Below, piece after piece: positions 1-9,394 of a DNA stretch of 64,000 nt; the stretch's first letter is position 1, and every line of letters begins with the position of its first letter. The notes beneath the pieces are model-generated. The model was given only the letters and a program-made list of their open reading frames with translations. It made no database searches and had not been told where the DNA came from. Both the position numbers and the translations under genes were made by a program. Location: positions 2,170,001 through 2,234,000 of the forward strand of contig NZ_CP063196.1 of assembly GCF_003574835.2 (NCBI RefSeq). The letters are read 5' to 3'. The stretch comes from Thermobifida halotolerans. Its GTDB lineage: Bacteria; Actinomycetota; Actinomycetes; Streptosporangiales; Streptosporangiaceae.

Positions 1-1276
1 ACCTCAGTACTTCCAGGCCCCACACACCAGCTACACCACCAGAACCATCTAGTTCCGGCTCAATACCAGAGGACCTCTTCGTATTCATCTTCGTACTCGT
101 ATGCCTCTTCGTCCTCGTCAGGCGGGACCGCGCGGCCGCAGGCAAAGCAGCAGTTGGCTGCGGCCGCGACGGCACTGGTCGAGATCATTGCGGACGAGTT
201 GGGCATCACCACGGGCCTCGAGTGTCTGACCACGGGCGATATCGGGGCCTGCGGTGAAACGGCACTGAACGTGGCGATGACGCTATTCGCACCAGGCGGG
301 GTGCTGGCCAAGCTCGCGGTTAAGTACGCACTGCGCTGGGGCAAGTTCGCCAACCTGGTCCCCAGGATCGAAAAACTGGGCGGCGAGATCATCTCGGCGA
401 TTAGCACGCTGATGAAGAAAGACCCGGGCAACGCCATATGCCCGATCAGCAACAGCTTCGTACCCGGTACCCCGGGTGTTGATGGCCGACGGCACGTCCA
501 AACCGATCGAGAAGGTCAAGACCGGCGACAAGGTACTGGCCACAGACCCCGAGACCGGTGAACAGGGTCCCAGGACGGTGCTGGCCACGATCGTCGGGGC
601 CGGGGCAAAAGACTTGGTAGAGATCACGGTGGATCCGGCCACCGAGAGATCGGCTGACGATGACAGTGACAGGGAGACCACGCCCGAGCCAACCGCGGTG
701 GGCGATGTCATCATCGCCACCGACGGCCACCCCTTCTGGGCCCCCGAACTTGGCCAGTGGGTCGACGCCATCGACCTGACCCCGGGAATGTGGCTGCAGA
801 CCTCGGCTGGCACCTGGGTCCAGATCACCTCCATCAGGGCATGGGCCCAGGCAACTACCGTCCACAACCTCACCGTCCAAGGCGTCCACACCTACTATGC
901 ATACGCGAACACCACGTCGCTGTTGACGCATAACTGCGAAGACGGAGTTGTCCCCACAATCAGTAGCGATAGGTTGGGACATATCTATAGTCGTCACGGA
1001 GAAGGTGCGAGAGAGCGAGATCAGAACGCCGGAGAATTCAATGAGTCATTCCTCTATGACGATGAAGACAATGAATTGCTTGAGCAGAGACTTCTGGATG
1101 CAGTGAGCAATAGTGATCCTAGCCCTAATCCTAGGAGGAGAGGACATCTCCATCGCTATGACTATGGGTATGGAAATGACATTGGACGGGATGGAGAAGT
1201 CAGCACTAGTACCGTTGAGATTGTTGTGCTAGATAGTGGAAATATATGGACTGCGCATCCCGTAAAGAGGAGGTGA
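1..1276 (+). pseudogene. Polymorphic toxin C-terminal part: Hint domain plus toxin domain, frameshifted
   Basis: The reading frame is open from base 1, so the N-terminus lies outside the window. The first part has a Ser/Tyr-rich stretch and a helical segment, then reads SNSFVPGTP, the usual entry to a pretoxin Hint domain. One extra G in the CCCCGGG run at 471-476 moves the frame; after it the protein continues VLMADGTSKPIEKVKTGDKV, then DGHPFW and ends the Hint domain at LLTHNC near 934. About 110 residues follow as the toxin domain, with a GHIYSRHGE motif and a terminal GNIWTAHPVKR. The H/R-H pattern with a late beta-rich tail resembles BECR-type RNase toxins, but that is inference. The toxin tail has lower GC than the Hint part, as expected of a swapped cassette. 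Removing one G restores a single frame, so this may be a sequencing error. Confidence 0.8.
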
Positions 1277-1639
1277 TCTCGACAAACAGGATTTTAAGGG
1301 TGTGGGCAGGGCGACTTTGGTGGCTCCGCCCCTGTCATTCCAATTTTTCTCTGGCATTCCCATGTTTGTCGAGGGTGGCAGTTCTGTAACCCCTCTAAAG
1401 TAATCAGCTGTAGGCCTGTCTGTAGGTGTGTGAACCATGACAGCGGCATCGTCGCAACCTGTCGTCGGCTAGAATGGTCAAATTCTGATGAGCGGCGGCG
1501 TAGTTCAGTAGCTGTAGGATATGAATGCATGTGTCGACGATCTAGGAGGTCGCTCCAAGTTGGGTCATATTTGTGGATGAGACTGCAGTGCGGTGCTGAC
1601 CAATAACCTTGAATGATGCTATAGCTGGTGGCTTGAAAT
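1277..1639. other. Intergenic stretch after the toxin gene
   Basis: This is 363 bp of relatively low-GC sequence between the toxin gene and the next plus-strand gene. I see no convincing coding frame. It probably holds the promoter of the downstream gene, but I cannot place a -10/-35 pair with confidence. Confidence 0.4.
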
Positions 1640-2590
1640 ATGTACTTCCTAGAAAAGCTAGACGCTTCTGTTTCCGGATACAGGAATATTTATTTTGGCA
1701 TGAATCTCTTTGGGGAGGAAGTTGGAATCGTCTACAAAGACAACTATTTGTTAGATGCTGGTGTTAGTTTTTCCTGTCGCCCGGGGGGTTTGGCGATCCT
1801 GTGGAAAGGGAGTGCTGTCGACGTTCCGGAACTTCCTCCTCAGGTAGATATCATCGACCGTCTTGGCGATTCTTTTGTTATCGCTAGTAGGTTGCTTGCT
1901 GCTCGTGGAATGGAAGAGGGCGACGAACTCTCTGAAAGAGAGGTGAATGCTTGGATTGTTGACGAATTCGGGCGGATTCAAAGAAGCTTGTTCCTGGGAA
2001 ACGAATTCTCTCATCTGTCCGCGGACAGGGATGGAAATATATGGGTTGGCTATAGGGACAAGCCAAGTTGGTGGCGGGTTCCCTTTGAGGAGGGCGCGGA
2101 CGGGGAGGACGACAGGGTTTCCTTCCTTCCTGGACTGCTTCGCTGGAGTGCAGAGGGAAGAGTGAACTGGACCCTTCCTTCCCAAGGGACTTCCGGCGAA
2201 TTTTTCTCTTGCTATGCCCTGAATAGTGGCCCCTTGGGGACTGTGGCTGCATTGGATCATGAAAATCTAGTTGTTCATGTGGATGTAGATGGCTCTACGA
2301 GCATGTTTCCCTCAACGGTTATCGCTCCACAGGGTATTGCTTTCGACGGGGAGAAATTTGTGTTCCTAGGGAATTACGGTTTGAGAAGAAAGCGAACTTC
2401 CCGTGTTGGATTCGATTTAATCTCTGTGGGTATCGTAAAGAATGGAAAAATTGAGATTCAGGATATTTCTAGGGTGGTTATGCCAAATGGTGATCCCTTG
2501 CCTCATTTTCCGCAAGGTGTCTCCTGTGCCGGAAAATCGATAATGATGAACTTCGGAGACCCTGGAGTTGTCTTCAAGCTGGTGTTGTGA
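1640..2590 (+). CDS. Hypothetical beta-propeller-like protein next to a toxin cassette
   Basis: 316 aa with an ATG start. The GC content is clearly below that of most of the window, like the preceding toxin domain, which suggests that both arrived together. Repeated blade-like segments (for example FSHLSADRDGNIWVGY and APQGIAFDGEKFVFLGN) alternate Gly/Asp turns with hydrophobic strands, as in SMP-30/NHL-type propellers. There is no signal peptide. Its place directly downstream of a polymorphic toxin makes an immunity or accessory role possible, but no known immunity motif was recognised. Confidence 0.6.
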   Translation: MYFLEKLDASVSGYRNIYFGMNLFGEEVGIVYKDNYLLDAGVSFSCRPGGLAILWKGSAVDVPELPPQVDIIDRLGDSFVIASRLLAARGMEEGDELSEREVNAWIVDEFGRIQRSLFLGNEFSHLSADRDGNIWVGYRDKPSWWRVPFEEGADGEDDRVSFLPGLLRWSAEGRVNWTLPSQGTSGEFFSCYALNSGPLGTVAALDHENLVVHVDVDGSTSMFPSTVIAPQGIAFDGEKFVFLGNYGLRRKRTSRVGFDLISVGIVKNGKIEIQDISRVVMPNGDPLPHFPQGVSCAGKSIMMNFGDPGVVFKLVL

Positions 2591-2607
2591 TGGCGGGAGC
2601 GCTGTAC

Positions 2608-2935
2608 TGGGCTTTTTCATCCTGTTTCGCAGAGTTGGAGGACCAGCACTGCTCGGACGATTTCGCTGGATGCGGTGGGGCAGCATCGTAGGCGGCGGAG
2701 GACGTGCCGGTTCTTCAGTTGGGCGATGGCCCACTCGCCAGGAGCGCGGAGCTTGGCGTGGGCGGAGTTGGCGTCCTTCTTCCATTGCGGCTTGCCCCGG
2801 CCCTTGAACGGGCAGAACACCACTTTTGGGGCCAGACCGACATAGCCCTTGTCAGCCAAGCCGAGCAGCCCCGCGGCCTGGATCCGCTCGGCGACTTGGT
2901 GAAGAAGTGGTTGCGAAAGTCGAGCATGTGCATTT
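2608..2935 (-). mobile_element. IS5-type element, 3' fragment (DDE transposase C-terminus)
   Basis: Read on the minus strand, this encodes AAGLLGLADKGYVG, then KGRGKPQWKKDANSAHAKLR and GEWAIAQLKN, the C-terminal part of an IS5-group DDE transposase. The end at 2608-2623 (GGGCTTTTTCATCCTG) matches the inverted repeat of the longer copy at 36013-36917. The 5' half of the transposase is missing, so the fragment is immobile. It joins directly to the replication-initiator relic on its right. Confidence 0.75.
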
Positions 2936-2957
2936 ACTGAGGCAGCCGCAAACCCAG

Positions 2958-3460
2958 TCAGGACGTCGAGGGTGCCTGGTGAAAGTACTTGGCGATGTAG
3001 CCACAGGTCACTGCCTGATCACGGTTAGCTCCCCGCTCGCCGTGATCAGGCTGATGTCGGGCTGAACGCCCCAGCGCAATACACGGGCCAGTTCGTCCTC
3101 GGCTGCCGGAGCAGCGACCGCCACAGCCGAGGCGGCATGCGGTACGACGCCCGCCAGGGTGGTTGTGGTGGCCTCGGCCGAGGGACGGAGAGGTGTGCCC
3201 ATCGGGGCCGTTGAGGCGGATGACGGAGTGGAAGTGGACGACACCGAGCGCTGATACTCGGGAGACCTTGGCAAAGGACGCCATCACCTGTCCAGCAGCT
3301 CCCGTTGGGACAGGCCTGCAGTTTTGACCAGGCAACAGCGCAGGACCAAGGGAAGCGCCGCCACAGCTTCAGGGACAGGGCGTTGAACAGGATCGAGCCT
3401 ACGTAGTCACAGCAGTCTGGGTACAGCGTTTCCCCGAGTCAAGTCCCTTCGAAGCCGTGG
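2958..3460 (-). pseudogene. RepSA-like replication initiator relic (pSAM2-type)
   Basis: The minus strand, read across at least two frames, gives FNALSLKLWRRF, then SRVSALGVVHFHSVIRLNGP, then VLRWGVQPDIS and GYIAKYF. These match the order of motifs I know from actinomycete RepSA/rolling-circle initiators (LGVVHFHAVIRLDGP ... LRWG ... GYIAKY). Frameshifts near 3210 and 3030 and loss of both ends show that it is dead. It implies that this region once belonged to an integrative plasmid (AICE) of the pSAM2 type. Confidence 0.6.
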
Positions 3461-4740
3461 GCAGGCGGGGCAGGACATGACTCGTCCGCGCGGGTAGGCG
3501 GTGGCGCCGTGGATGTGGGGGTAAGGAGTCGGACCCCGGCGACGAGCGCCAGGACGAGGATGGGACCGGAGGTCAGCAGTCAGGAGGCGAGGCGTCGTAT
3601 GCCTTCTCGACCCTTCTGAGAATCCGAGACGGTGGTGACAGGAGTGAGGAGCGGGCAATGTCGTCACTGGTCATCTTGATGGACTAGCACCGCTGGCGGT
3701 CCCCTGGAGAGGGCAGGTTCGCGTACCTGTGGGCGGTGTTCGGCTGTGTGCTCGGAGACGTAGAAGGAGTGGGGCGCGGTGCCACTGGCCGGCCACGGAC
3801 GCCTCCTCGGGCGTCTCGGCGGGGATTGCGCAAGCGGAGACCAACGCGGTCAGGTCGAGGTTGCCGAGGGCCAAGGAGGGCGGTCTCCGAATCGTTGACC
3901 TGGTGGCAGGTCCGCCTCGAGCACTGGGCATGGAGGGCGGTGACGCCGCGGCTGATCTGTTGGCCGCAGCAGGACAGGTAGATGCCGAAAACCTGCCCGA
4001 GCTGCTCGACGCGCAGCAGCGCGGTTGAAGTCTTGGCGATCTCGTCTTTCTCGCTCCCGCCCGGTTATCAGGTGCAGCTCGGCCAGCTTGCCCACCAGGA
4101 CTACGACCGGCATCGGCCGCAGGTCCGCAATGGCATAGGTGGAAAACTCACCCCGGAGGGGACCGCCCCTGCCGTCCACGACGGCCAGGAACTTGCCCTA
4201 GTCGTGGAGCTTGTCCGGGGCCTTGTACAACCGGGGGTTTGGGCGGCCAACACATTCGATGCCTTGTGCACCTACCGGTAGGCGGTGACCAGGCTGACGG
4301 CGTGATCGCGGGCCAGGACGGTGACGCGGCTGCCGTCACGGAAGCGGCGCAGCACCAGGAATGCTTGACGAAACGGAGCCAGTTCCCGAGGTCAGCGGGG
4401 GCGCCGGGGGTGCTGCGGTGGACGGCCAGCAGGCGGGCCACGTAGTCGACACGAGGCCGGGGCGTCAAGCACAGCAGATACAGGGAACCACCGTGAAGCC
4501 TCTGGAGCAACGGGATATGGTCTTGACAGACCCGTTCCTACCAGGGGATTAACGCCTGCCAGGAACCACCCTCGCCATCCCACCCCCGACCCACCACCCA
4601 GCTCGTTCCCCCGAGGAAAACCGCATTGAATTTTGAGCCCCACTCGGGAAATGCCTCTCCCCAGGATGGGAAGAGACGCTTGACTTTGCCCGAGGCGAGG
4701 GCTGCGGAGACGGTAGTAGGATCACCTTCGGCGAAAAGGA
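3461..4740. other. Decayed coding region, no intact gene
   Basis: About 1.3 kb with no convincing intact gene. Minus-strand segments look like eroded protein (for example FSTYAIADLRPMPVVVLVGK near 4050-4130 and NLDLTALVSACAIPAETPEE near 3780-3860) but shift frame repeatedly. The position next to a RepSA relic suggests remains of plasmid transfer or accessory genes. I could not assign a family. Confidence 0.4.
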
Positions 4741-4746
4741 GAGAAC

Positions 4747-5067
4747 ATGGCAGATTTCAGGTACTACTATGCCGAGAACGAGACTGGTGACAGAATTGAC
4801 GACCCCTCCGAAGACGCCCTGTTCATGATGATCAAGGAACTCGATGGAGACGAGAACACTTTTGTTGTCGTCCAGCCTGAGGAAGAAAAACCTGAATGGT
4901 ACGTATCGATCGCGACCTCTGATGAAAGCGGATATGAAATCGTCCGCTACGACTCTAAGACAAGCGAGCATGTAGTGACTGTTGATAATAGCGTTGATCG
5001 AATCTCTGTCGACATCACCGTCTGGACGGCTGCCAGGAGTGTCAAGAACGGACCCTTTTCGCCTTGA
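4747..5067 (+). CDS. Small acidic protein, possible Imm1-like immunity protein
   Basis: 106 aa, with a good AGGAGA Shine-Dalgarno six bases before the ATG. It is strongly acidic, low in GC for this genome, and has the alternating strand pattern WYVSIATSDESGYEIVRYDS seen in small actinomycete immunity proteins of the Imm1 type. There is no signal peptide or membrane segment. The last residues (KNGPFSP) seem to come from the IS5-like end that begins at about 5052, so the native C-terminus may have been replaced. If it is an immunity protein, its cognate toxin is no longer adjacent. Confidence 0.55.
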   Translation: MADFRYYYAENETGDRIDDPSEDALFMMIKELDGDENTFVVVQPEEEKPEWYVSIATSDESGYEIVRYDSKTSEHVVTVDNSVDRISVDITVWTAARSVKNGPFSP

Positions 5068-5330
5068 CGGTGCTGGCGCAACCTCGTACCGATCGCCCTG
5101 ATCCCCTGTTAAACGGCAGCCGTGGTCGACGGGGTGTCAACCACGATCGTCCCGTTCCACCAAGAGCTTGGACTATTGGCGGACTGTGGCTGTCTGCTGC
5201 TATCACACCGCTCCTGAACCCAGTGGCCCGCACCCGCGTCCAGCGGTCGCGATAACGCAGGCTTGAACCCGCCGCCCAGGCTCTGCTCGTCCTGATCCAC
5301 CCGCACCCGGTCACGGCTGTTTCAAAGTCG
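5052..5330 (+). mobile_element. IS5-type element, 5' fragment
   Basis: The segment starts with a degenerate version of the IS5-type end (CCCTTTTCGCC, compare CCTTTTTCATCC at 36016) followed by CAACCTCGTACCG, which matches CAGCCTCGTACCG in the 36-kb copy. Further on it keeps a degenerate remnant of the transposase N-terminus (in 36 kb: RLEPAAQALLVL). It has many stops and no 3' half. Confidence 0.6.
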
Positions 5331-5470
5331 GGGTTGGGCGACATCGGCGCTGGTCACAGCCGTGTGACGATCCCGGGTGAGTCCCTGGACACGACAACGG
5401 AGCCCCGAGAGGAGACCAGTGACTACCACATCGCTGATCCCCAAGGACTCCGTTGCGCTTCCAGTCTGCC

Positions 5471-6330
5471 ATGCCTGCCTCCGCCCTGCGTGCGTCTTCT
5501 GCTGTCCTGCCCGTTGTCGACGATGGTGATGACCCTCGTGACCGGCGGGGACGACGCCACCAGTTGGGCTGTGTCCTCTCGATCGCCCTGTGCGCGATGC
5601 TGTGCGGCGCCCGATCAGTTGAGCGCGATCGGCCAGTGGGCCGCGGCCGCGCCCCAGCACGCCCTGGCCCGACTGGGCGCCCGCCTCACCTGCCCCGCGC
5701 TGGGGCTGCGTCAGGCTCCCAGCCCCGCCACCATCCGACGTGTCCTGACCCGTGTGGACCCCGGTGTACTGACCCGGACGAACTGGGCAGAGGAGTTGGC
5801 GGTGCTGGTGGTGGACGGCACGACCGCCCGAGGCTCCCACCACGGCGGCCGTGCGGCGGCGCACCTGCTGGCGGCCATGACACCGACCGGGCGAGTGGTC
5901 GCCCAACTGCGCGTGGCCGACAAGACCAGCGAGGCCCACGCACTCGCCGAACTCCTCGCCGACCTGGACCTCGCCGGTGGTGTGGTCAGCGCCGACGCGC
6001 CGCACACCTCAACCGCCACCTGGTCGAACAACGCCAAGCCCACGACCTGTTGTGCGTCAAGACCGACCAGTCCGCCCTGTGGGCCCAGGTCAAGAAACCG
6101 CCGTGGTCCCAGGCCCCGGTTGCCGGGGCGAGAACGCGACCGCGGCCACGGCCGCGTCGAGACCCGCACCACCAAGGTGCTCACCGTCCCGAACCTGGCC
6201 TTCCCGCACGCGGTCCAGGCCCCGCGGGCGCATCGGTGGACCAGGAACCCGACCACCGGTCGGATCACGCGGTCCCATGCCTTCTGGGTCAGCGGTGGTC
6301 TCGACACGGGTGGCGGCAGCGTAGCCCTGC
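5471..6330 (+). pseudogene. ISAs1-family transposase, multiply frameshifted
   Basis: The protein reads in pieces: DDPRDRRGRRHQLGCVLSIA in one frame, then AIGQWAAAAPQHALARLG, PATIRRVLTRVDP and VVDGTTARGS in a second, then HDLLCVKTDQSALWAQVKK in the first and TTKVLTVPNLAFPHAVQ in another. This order (N-terminal IGxWA region, RRVL, DG(K/T) catalytic Asp, LLxVKxNQ) is that of ISAs1/H-repeat transposases. At least four frame changes mean that it is inactive. It seems to have truncated the regulator that follows. Confidence 0.75.
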
Positions 6331-6384
6331 CGGGCGTGCTCCAACAACCGTTCGGCGATCCGCGGCCCCAGCACCACACCGGAA

Positions 6385-6870
6385 TCGAAACCGTACACAG
6401 AGGTGGGCGGCCAGGGCCGGGGTGCGGGGCGATCCGAACAGCAGCCGGTAGTGCACCAAAGCGGGGTGGGCGGCCAAGGTCTTCTCGATGGCCTCCAGAT
6501 AGGGGACGTCCCGGGAACGGGAACCGGTCACCGCCAGGAACACGCGGGCGTTCTCGGCCACCTGCACCACCGCCTCCCGCAATTCCCGGGGGTCGGTGAG
6601 CAGCCGGGGCAACTCGTCTGCCTCGGCCGCCTTGTCCTGGTGGGCGAACAACTCCTCGACCGGCTGGCCGTAGTAGTCGGCGAGCAAGGTCCGGTAGCGG
6701 CGGGTAGTGGTGTGACGGCCCAACTCCCACCCCGAGAGCATGGACGGAGTGACACCACTGGAACCGGCGGGGGAAGCCGCGTCAAGGTCGGCGCACACCT
6801 GCTCCAGTGTGGCGTCTCGATCGAGTCGGGCCTGACGCAGCGGGCTTGGGCGGGGGGCTGGGGACCTCAA
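6385..6870 (-). pseudogene. XRE-family regulator, truncated at its 3' end
   Basis: The minus strand from a TTG near 6870 reads an XRE helix-turn-helix (ARLDRDATLEQV ... VTPSMLSGWELGRHTTTRRY), followed by a linker and the conserved segment RVFLAVTGSRSRDVPYLEAI. The frame then loses coding character near 6385, where the ISAs1 relic lies, so the C-terminal half is gone. It differs from the zinc-knuckle XRE regulators elsewhere in the window because it has no CxxC...CxC start. Confidence 0.6.
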
Positions 6871-6994
6871 CGCACCACGTCCTCCGAAAAGGTCAGGGAG
6901 CGGGCTGGGGAGTAATCGTCGTTTCACGCACCACGGGCATGGACAGCAGCTTGTCGCACACCGCCCGCCACGCGAGGTAGCGGTTGATGAGGAC

Positions 6995-7402
6995 CTACCC
7001 CTGCGGCGGGTGGAACCCATCAAGCATCTGCTTCAACTCCGCGGCGGCGAATCCCTGGAATTCCCGTACCCGCCGGATGGGCATCGCATACCCCACCCTC
7101 CGGCCCTCGCGTGCCAGATACGGTTCCACGGTCGCGCCGTTGCCGGGGCGCATTCGTTCGGCGATCCGCGCGATCTTCTCAGGGGTGTCCTCGATCGCCA
7201 CGTCCAGGTCGATCACCGCGCACAATCGGCTTTCGGGAGCGGTCAGGTATACGAACCACTGCGCGGGCGCTCCAGTGAAGAACCGGCGCCGGAACTCGTG
7301 GGTCTTCTCCCCGGTCCACACCAGCTCGTACCACTGGGTGTCCAGGCACATCACCACCGGCACCGGAGTAGAGACGGGGATGTCGAACAACGGCTGCTCC
7401 AC
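6995..7402 (-). CDS. ASCH-domain-like protein
   Basis: 135 aa from a GTG at 7402 that is preceded by a strong CGAGGAG ribosome site; the frame is open further upstream but without a better start. The sequence MCLDTQWYELVWTGEKTHEF near the N-terminus, then FVYLTAPESRLCAVIDL, fits the ASCH fold, a small beta-barrel related to PUA domains that binds RNA or modified nucleosides. Its partner is unknown. It stands between a truncated regulator and a divergent broken gene. Confidence 0.6.
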   Translation of the reverse strand: MEQPLFDIPVSTPVPVVMCLDTQWYELVWTGEKTHEFRRRFFTGAPAQWFVYLTAPESRLCAVIDLDVAIEDTPEKIARIAERMRPGNGATVEPYLAREGRRVGYAMPIRRVREFQGFAAAELKQMLDGFHPPQG

Positions 7403-7611
7403 TGGGGCTCCTCGTATGTCAAGGGATGGGTGGGGCCACAGTAACCACCCGCTTTCCGGGTGCGCAGCCGCTTGTCCAACTCCTCCCAGCCCTTGTTCAC
7501 CGTGTGGACAACCAGACGGGCAAACGGTGGACAACCACCTCGACAACGCTTGATCTGGCTTTGGGCCGCGCGACGGGTGAACCTGACAGCACGCACCTGT
7601 CGGAGGTCCCC

Positions 7612-8713
7612 GTGCACCCTCGAACGATCGGCTTCCCTCGTGAAAGCGACGCCGCGGAGCGTCGCACCCTGCTCACCCCCACCTAGCCCACACTCTGGCA
7701 CGCGCCGGGTTTCACCTACTCACCGAGCCCGGTACCGGGTCCGGTATCGGCCTGGACGACCAGGAGTTGTACGAGGAGGGCGTGGAGTTCACCGACTCCT
7801 CCCGGGTCTGGTCAGCGCCTCTAGTCCTGCGTTACAAATCCGGCCCCTGCCACGACCTGCACCGCCTTACCCCCGGACAGGCGATCGGGGCCATCTTCCA
7901 TGCCGAAGGCGATCCGCACATGCTCACCGCCCTCACCCGAAGCGAGGTGAGCGCGTACAGTTACGAGTTCCTGAACGAGGACGGCCGCTTCCCCTGGCGG
8001 CAGCAGGAGGGCGTATCGCCGGAACGCTGGCGGTACACGCCGGCGCCCAGGCATTGCGCCACCCGCGCGGCCGAGGGGTGCTGCTGGACCACATTCCGGG
8101 TGCCCCGCGGGCCAGGGTCGTGGTGATAGGCAACGGCAACGTGGGGCACGCCGCAGCGACCACCGCCGCTGCGCTGGGAGCGCACGTCACCGTCCTGACC
8201 CGTACCGCAGACTCCGCCGCCGCCTATACGCACCGGGCACCGGCCGGGACCGTGGTGGCGCCCAATACCCCCGACCAGCTCGCTCGGGTACTGGCGGGCG
8301 CAGACCTGGTCATCGGCGCCATCCTCATCTCCACCTACACCACCCCCGCCATGATCAGCCGTGCCCACCTGGCGGCCATGCAGCCCGGCGCGGTGATCGT
8401 CGACGCCACCTGCGGGTACGGCCCCGGTTACCTGCCCACCGCCGGTGGCGTCCAACAACCCGGGGACGCACCGCACATCGTGGACGGCATCCTGCACCTC
8501 AAGCACGACGCCCTGCCCCGGCTGGTGCCGCGCACCGCATCCCACGCCTACACCCGCGCCGCCGCCCCCTACCTGCTGAGACTGGCCCGCCACGTCCTCG
8601 ACCAGGTTCCGGACGAGGCCGTGGCGACCGCCCGCATCGCCCACCGCGGAGACCTGACGCACCCGGTGGTACGCGAGCACGCTGACCTCTACCACACAGG
8701 ACGGGCCGCATGA
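7612..8713 (+). pseudogene. Alanine dehydrogenase / carboxyethylornithine synthase-like gene with two frameshifts
   Basis: GGAGG at 7602-7606 precedes a GTG at 7612. The protein starts PRTIGFPRESDAAERRTLL, needs one extra C at the CCTAG near 7683 to continue AHTLARAGFHLL ... VWSAPLVLRYKSG, and needs one extra G in GGG at 8009-8011 to continue RIAGTLAVHAGAQAL and the Rossmann motif VVVIGNGNVGHAAA. With both repairs it is about 367 aa, the normal size of the AlaDH/PNT family. Both defects are one-base losses in G/C runs, so sequence error is as likely as decay. The end overlaps the next ATG by 4 bp, which suggests one operon. Confidence 0.7.
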
Positions 8714-8976
8714 TCACTCGCCACAGTCCTGCGACCGTGGGGAAGCGGGTGGTCGCCGGCTACCGCGACCGCGCCGCCTTCGCCCGAGCCGAAGCCCGCC
8801 CCATCGTCCCCCACCTGCTCACCCGGGCGTTGGGCGGGGTGGAGGAGGTGGTGGAGTTCCCGTGCGGGACCGGCCACTTCCTCACTGCCTACGCCCAGGC
8901 CGGGGTATGGGATGGGCCGTTGGTGGGCGAGACGCCGGTCTCGGGAAGGCCCTCAGGAGGCTGTCGCGCCCCCTGA
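8710..8976 (+). pseudogene. Class I SAM methyltransferase, N-terminal fragment
   Basis: 88 aa starting at an ATGA overlap with the preceding dehydrogenase-like gene. It contains motif I, VVEFPCGTGHFLTAYAQAG, of SAM-dependent methyltransferases, then loses homology after AGVWDGPLVG and runs into a hairpin. Normal members exceed 200 aa, so most of the enzyme is missing. The pair may come from a small amino-acid-derived metabolite pathway, which is inference. Confidence 0.6.
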
Positions 8977-8980
8977 GGGC
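8949..8980. terminator. Hairpin between converging genes
   Basis: GCCCTCAGG at 8949-8957 pairs perfectly with CCTGAGGGC at 8972-8980 around a 14-nt loop. It lies between a plus-strand gene fragment and the minus-strand gene ending at 9000, so it can serve as a bidirectional terminator. It has no U tract, which is common in actinomycetes. Confidence 0.6.
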
Positions 8981-8999
8981 TCTGCACCGCTTGCACCTG

Positions 9000-9377
9000 T
9001 CATGCGGTCTTGTCGGCTCTGACGTGTGTTTCGATCTGTTCGAAGATGTCGGCGTCGGTTTCCTGTTGCCAGGCCGGCAGGTCGTCCCAGTCGGCGACAT
9101 AGGAAGGCTTGGGTTCGGGGAAGTGCTGGTAGATCTGGCCGATCCAGCACAGGGCGACGAACCGGCCCTTCTGGGATCGGGTGAGTTTGGCGGTGGCGCC
9201 GTTGGTCGTCTCGACGAAGGCGGCGACCTGGTCGTAGACGGCGGTCGCGGCGGCCCGTTCCCAGTCGGGGGTGTCCTCCCAGGGAGCGATGTAACCCGGT
9301 TTGGGGTCGCCGGGATAGTGGTTCTTCACCCCGGTGATCCACGCGTCACGAAACAGACGGCCTCGCTCGTCGTGCAC
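9000..9377 (-). CDS. Conserved-looking hypothetical protein downstream of an XRE regulator
   Basis: 125 aa, acidic and Trp-rich, with two imperfect repeats: HYPGDPKPGYIAPWEDTPDW and HFPEPKPSYVADWDDLPAWQ, each followed by a (Q/D)xxxF(V/E)xxx helix. No known family was recognised. It starts 17 bp after the stop of the regulator at 9395-10945 and reads in the same direction, so the two are probably co-transcribed. The repeat suggests a duplicated small binding module. Confidence 0.65.
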   Translation of the reverse strand: MHDERGRLFRDAWITGVKNHYPGDPKPGYIAPWEDTPDWERAAATAVYDQVAAFVETTNGATAKLTRSQKGRFVALCWIGQIYQHFPEPKPSYVADWDDLPAWQQETDADIFEQIETHVRADKTA

Positions 9378-9394
9378 TTCAACTCCTCTGTCGG

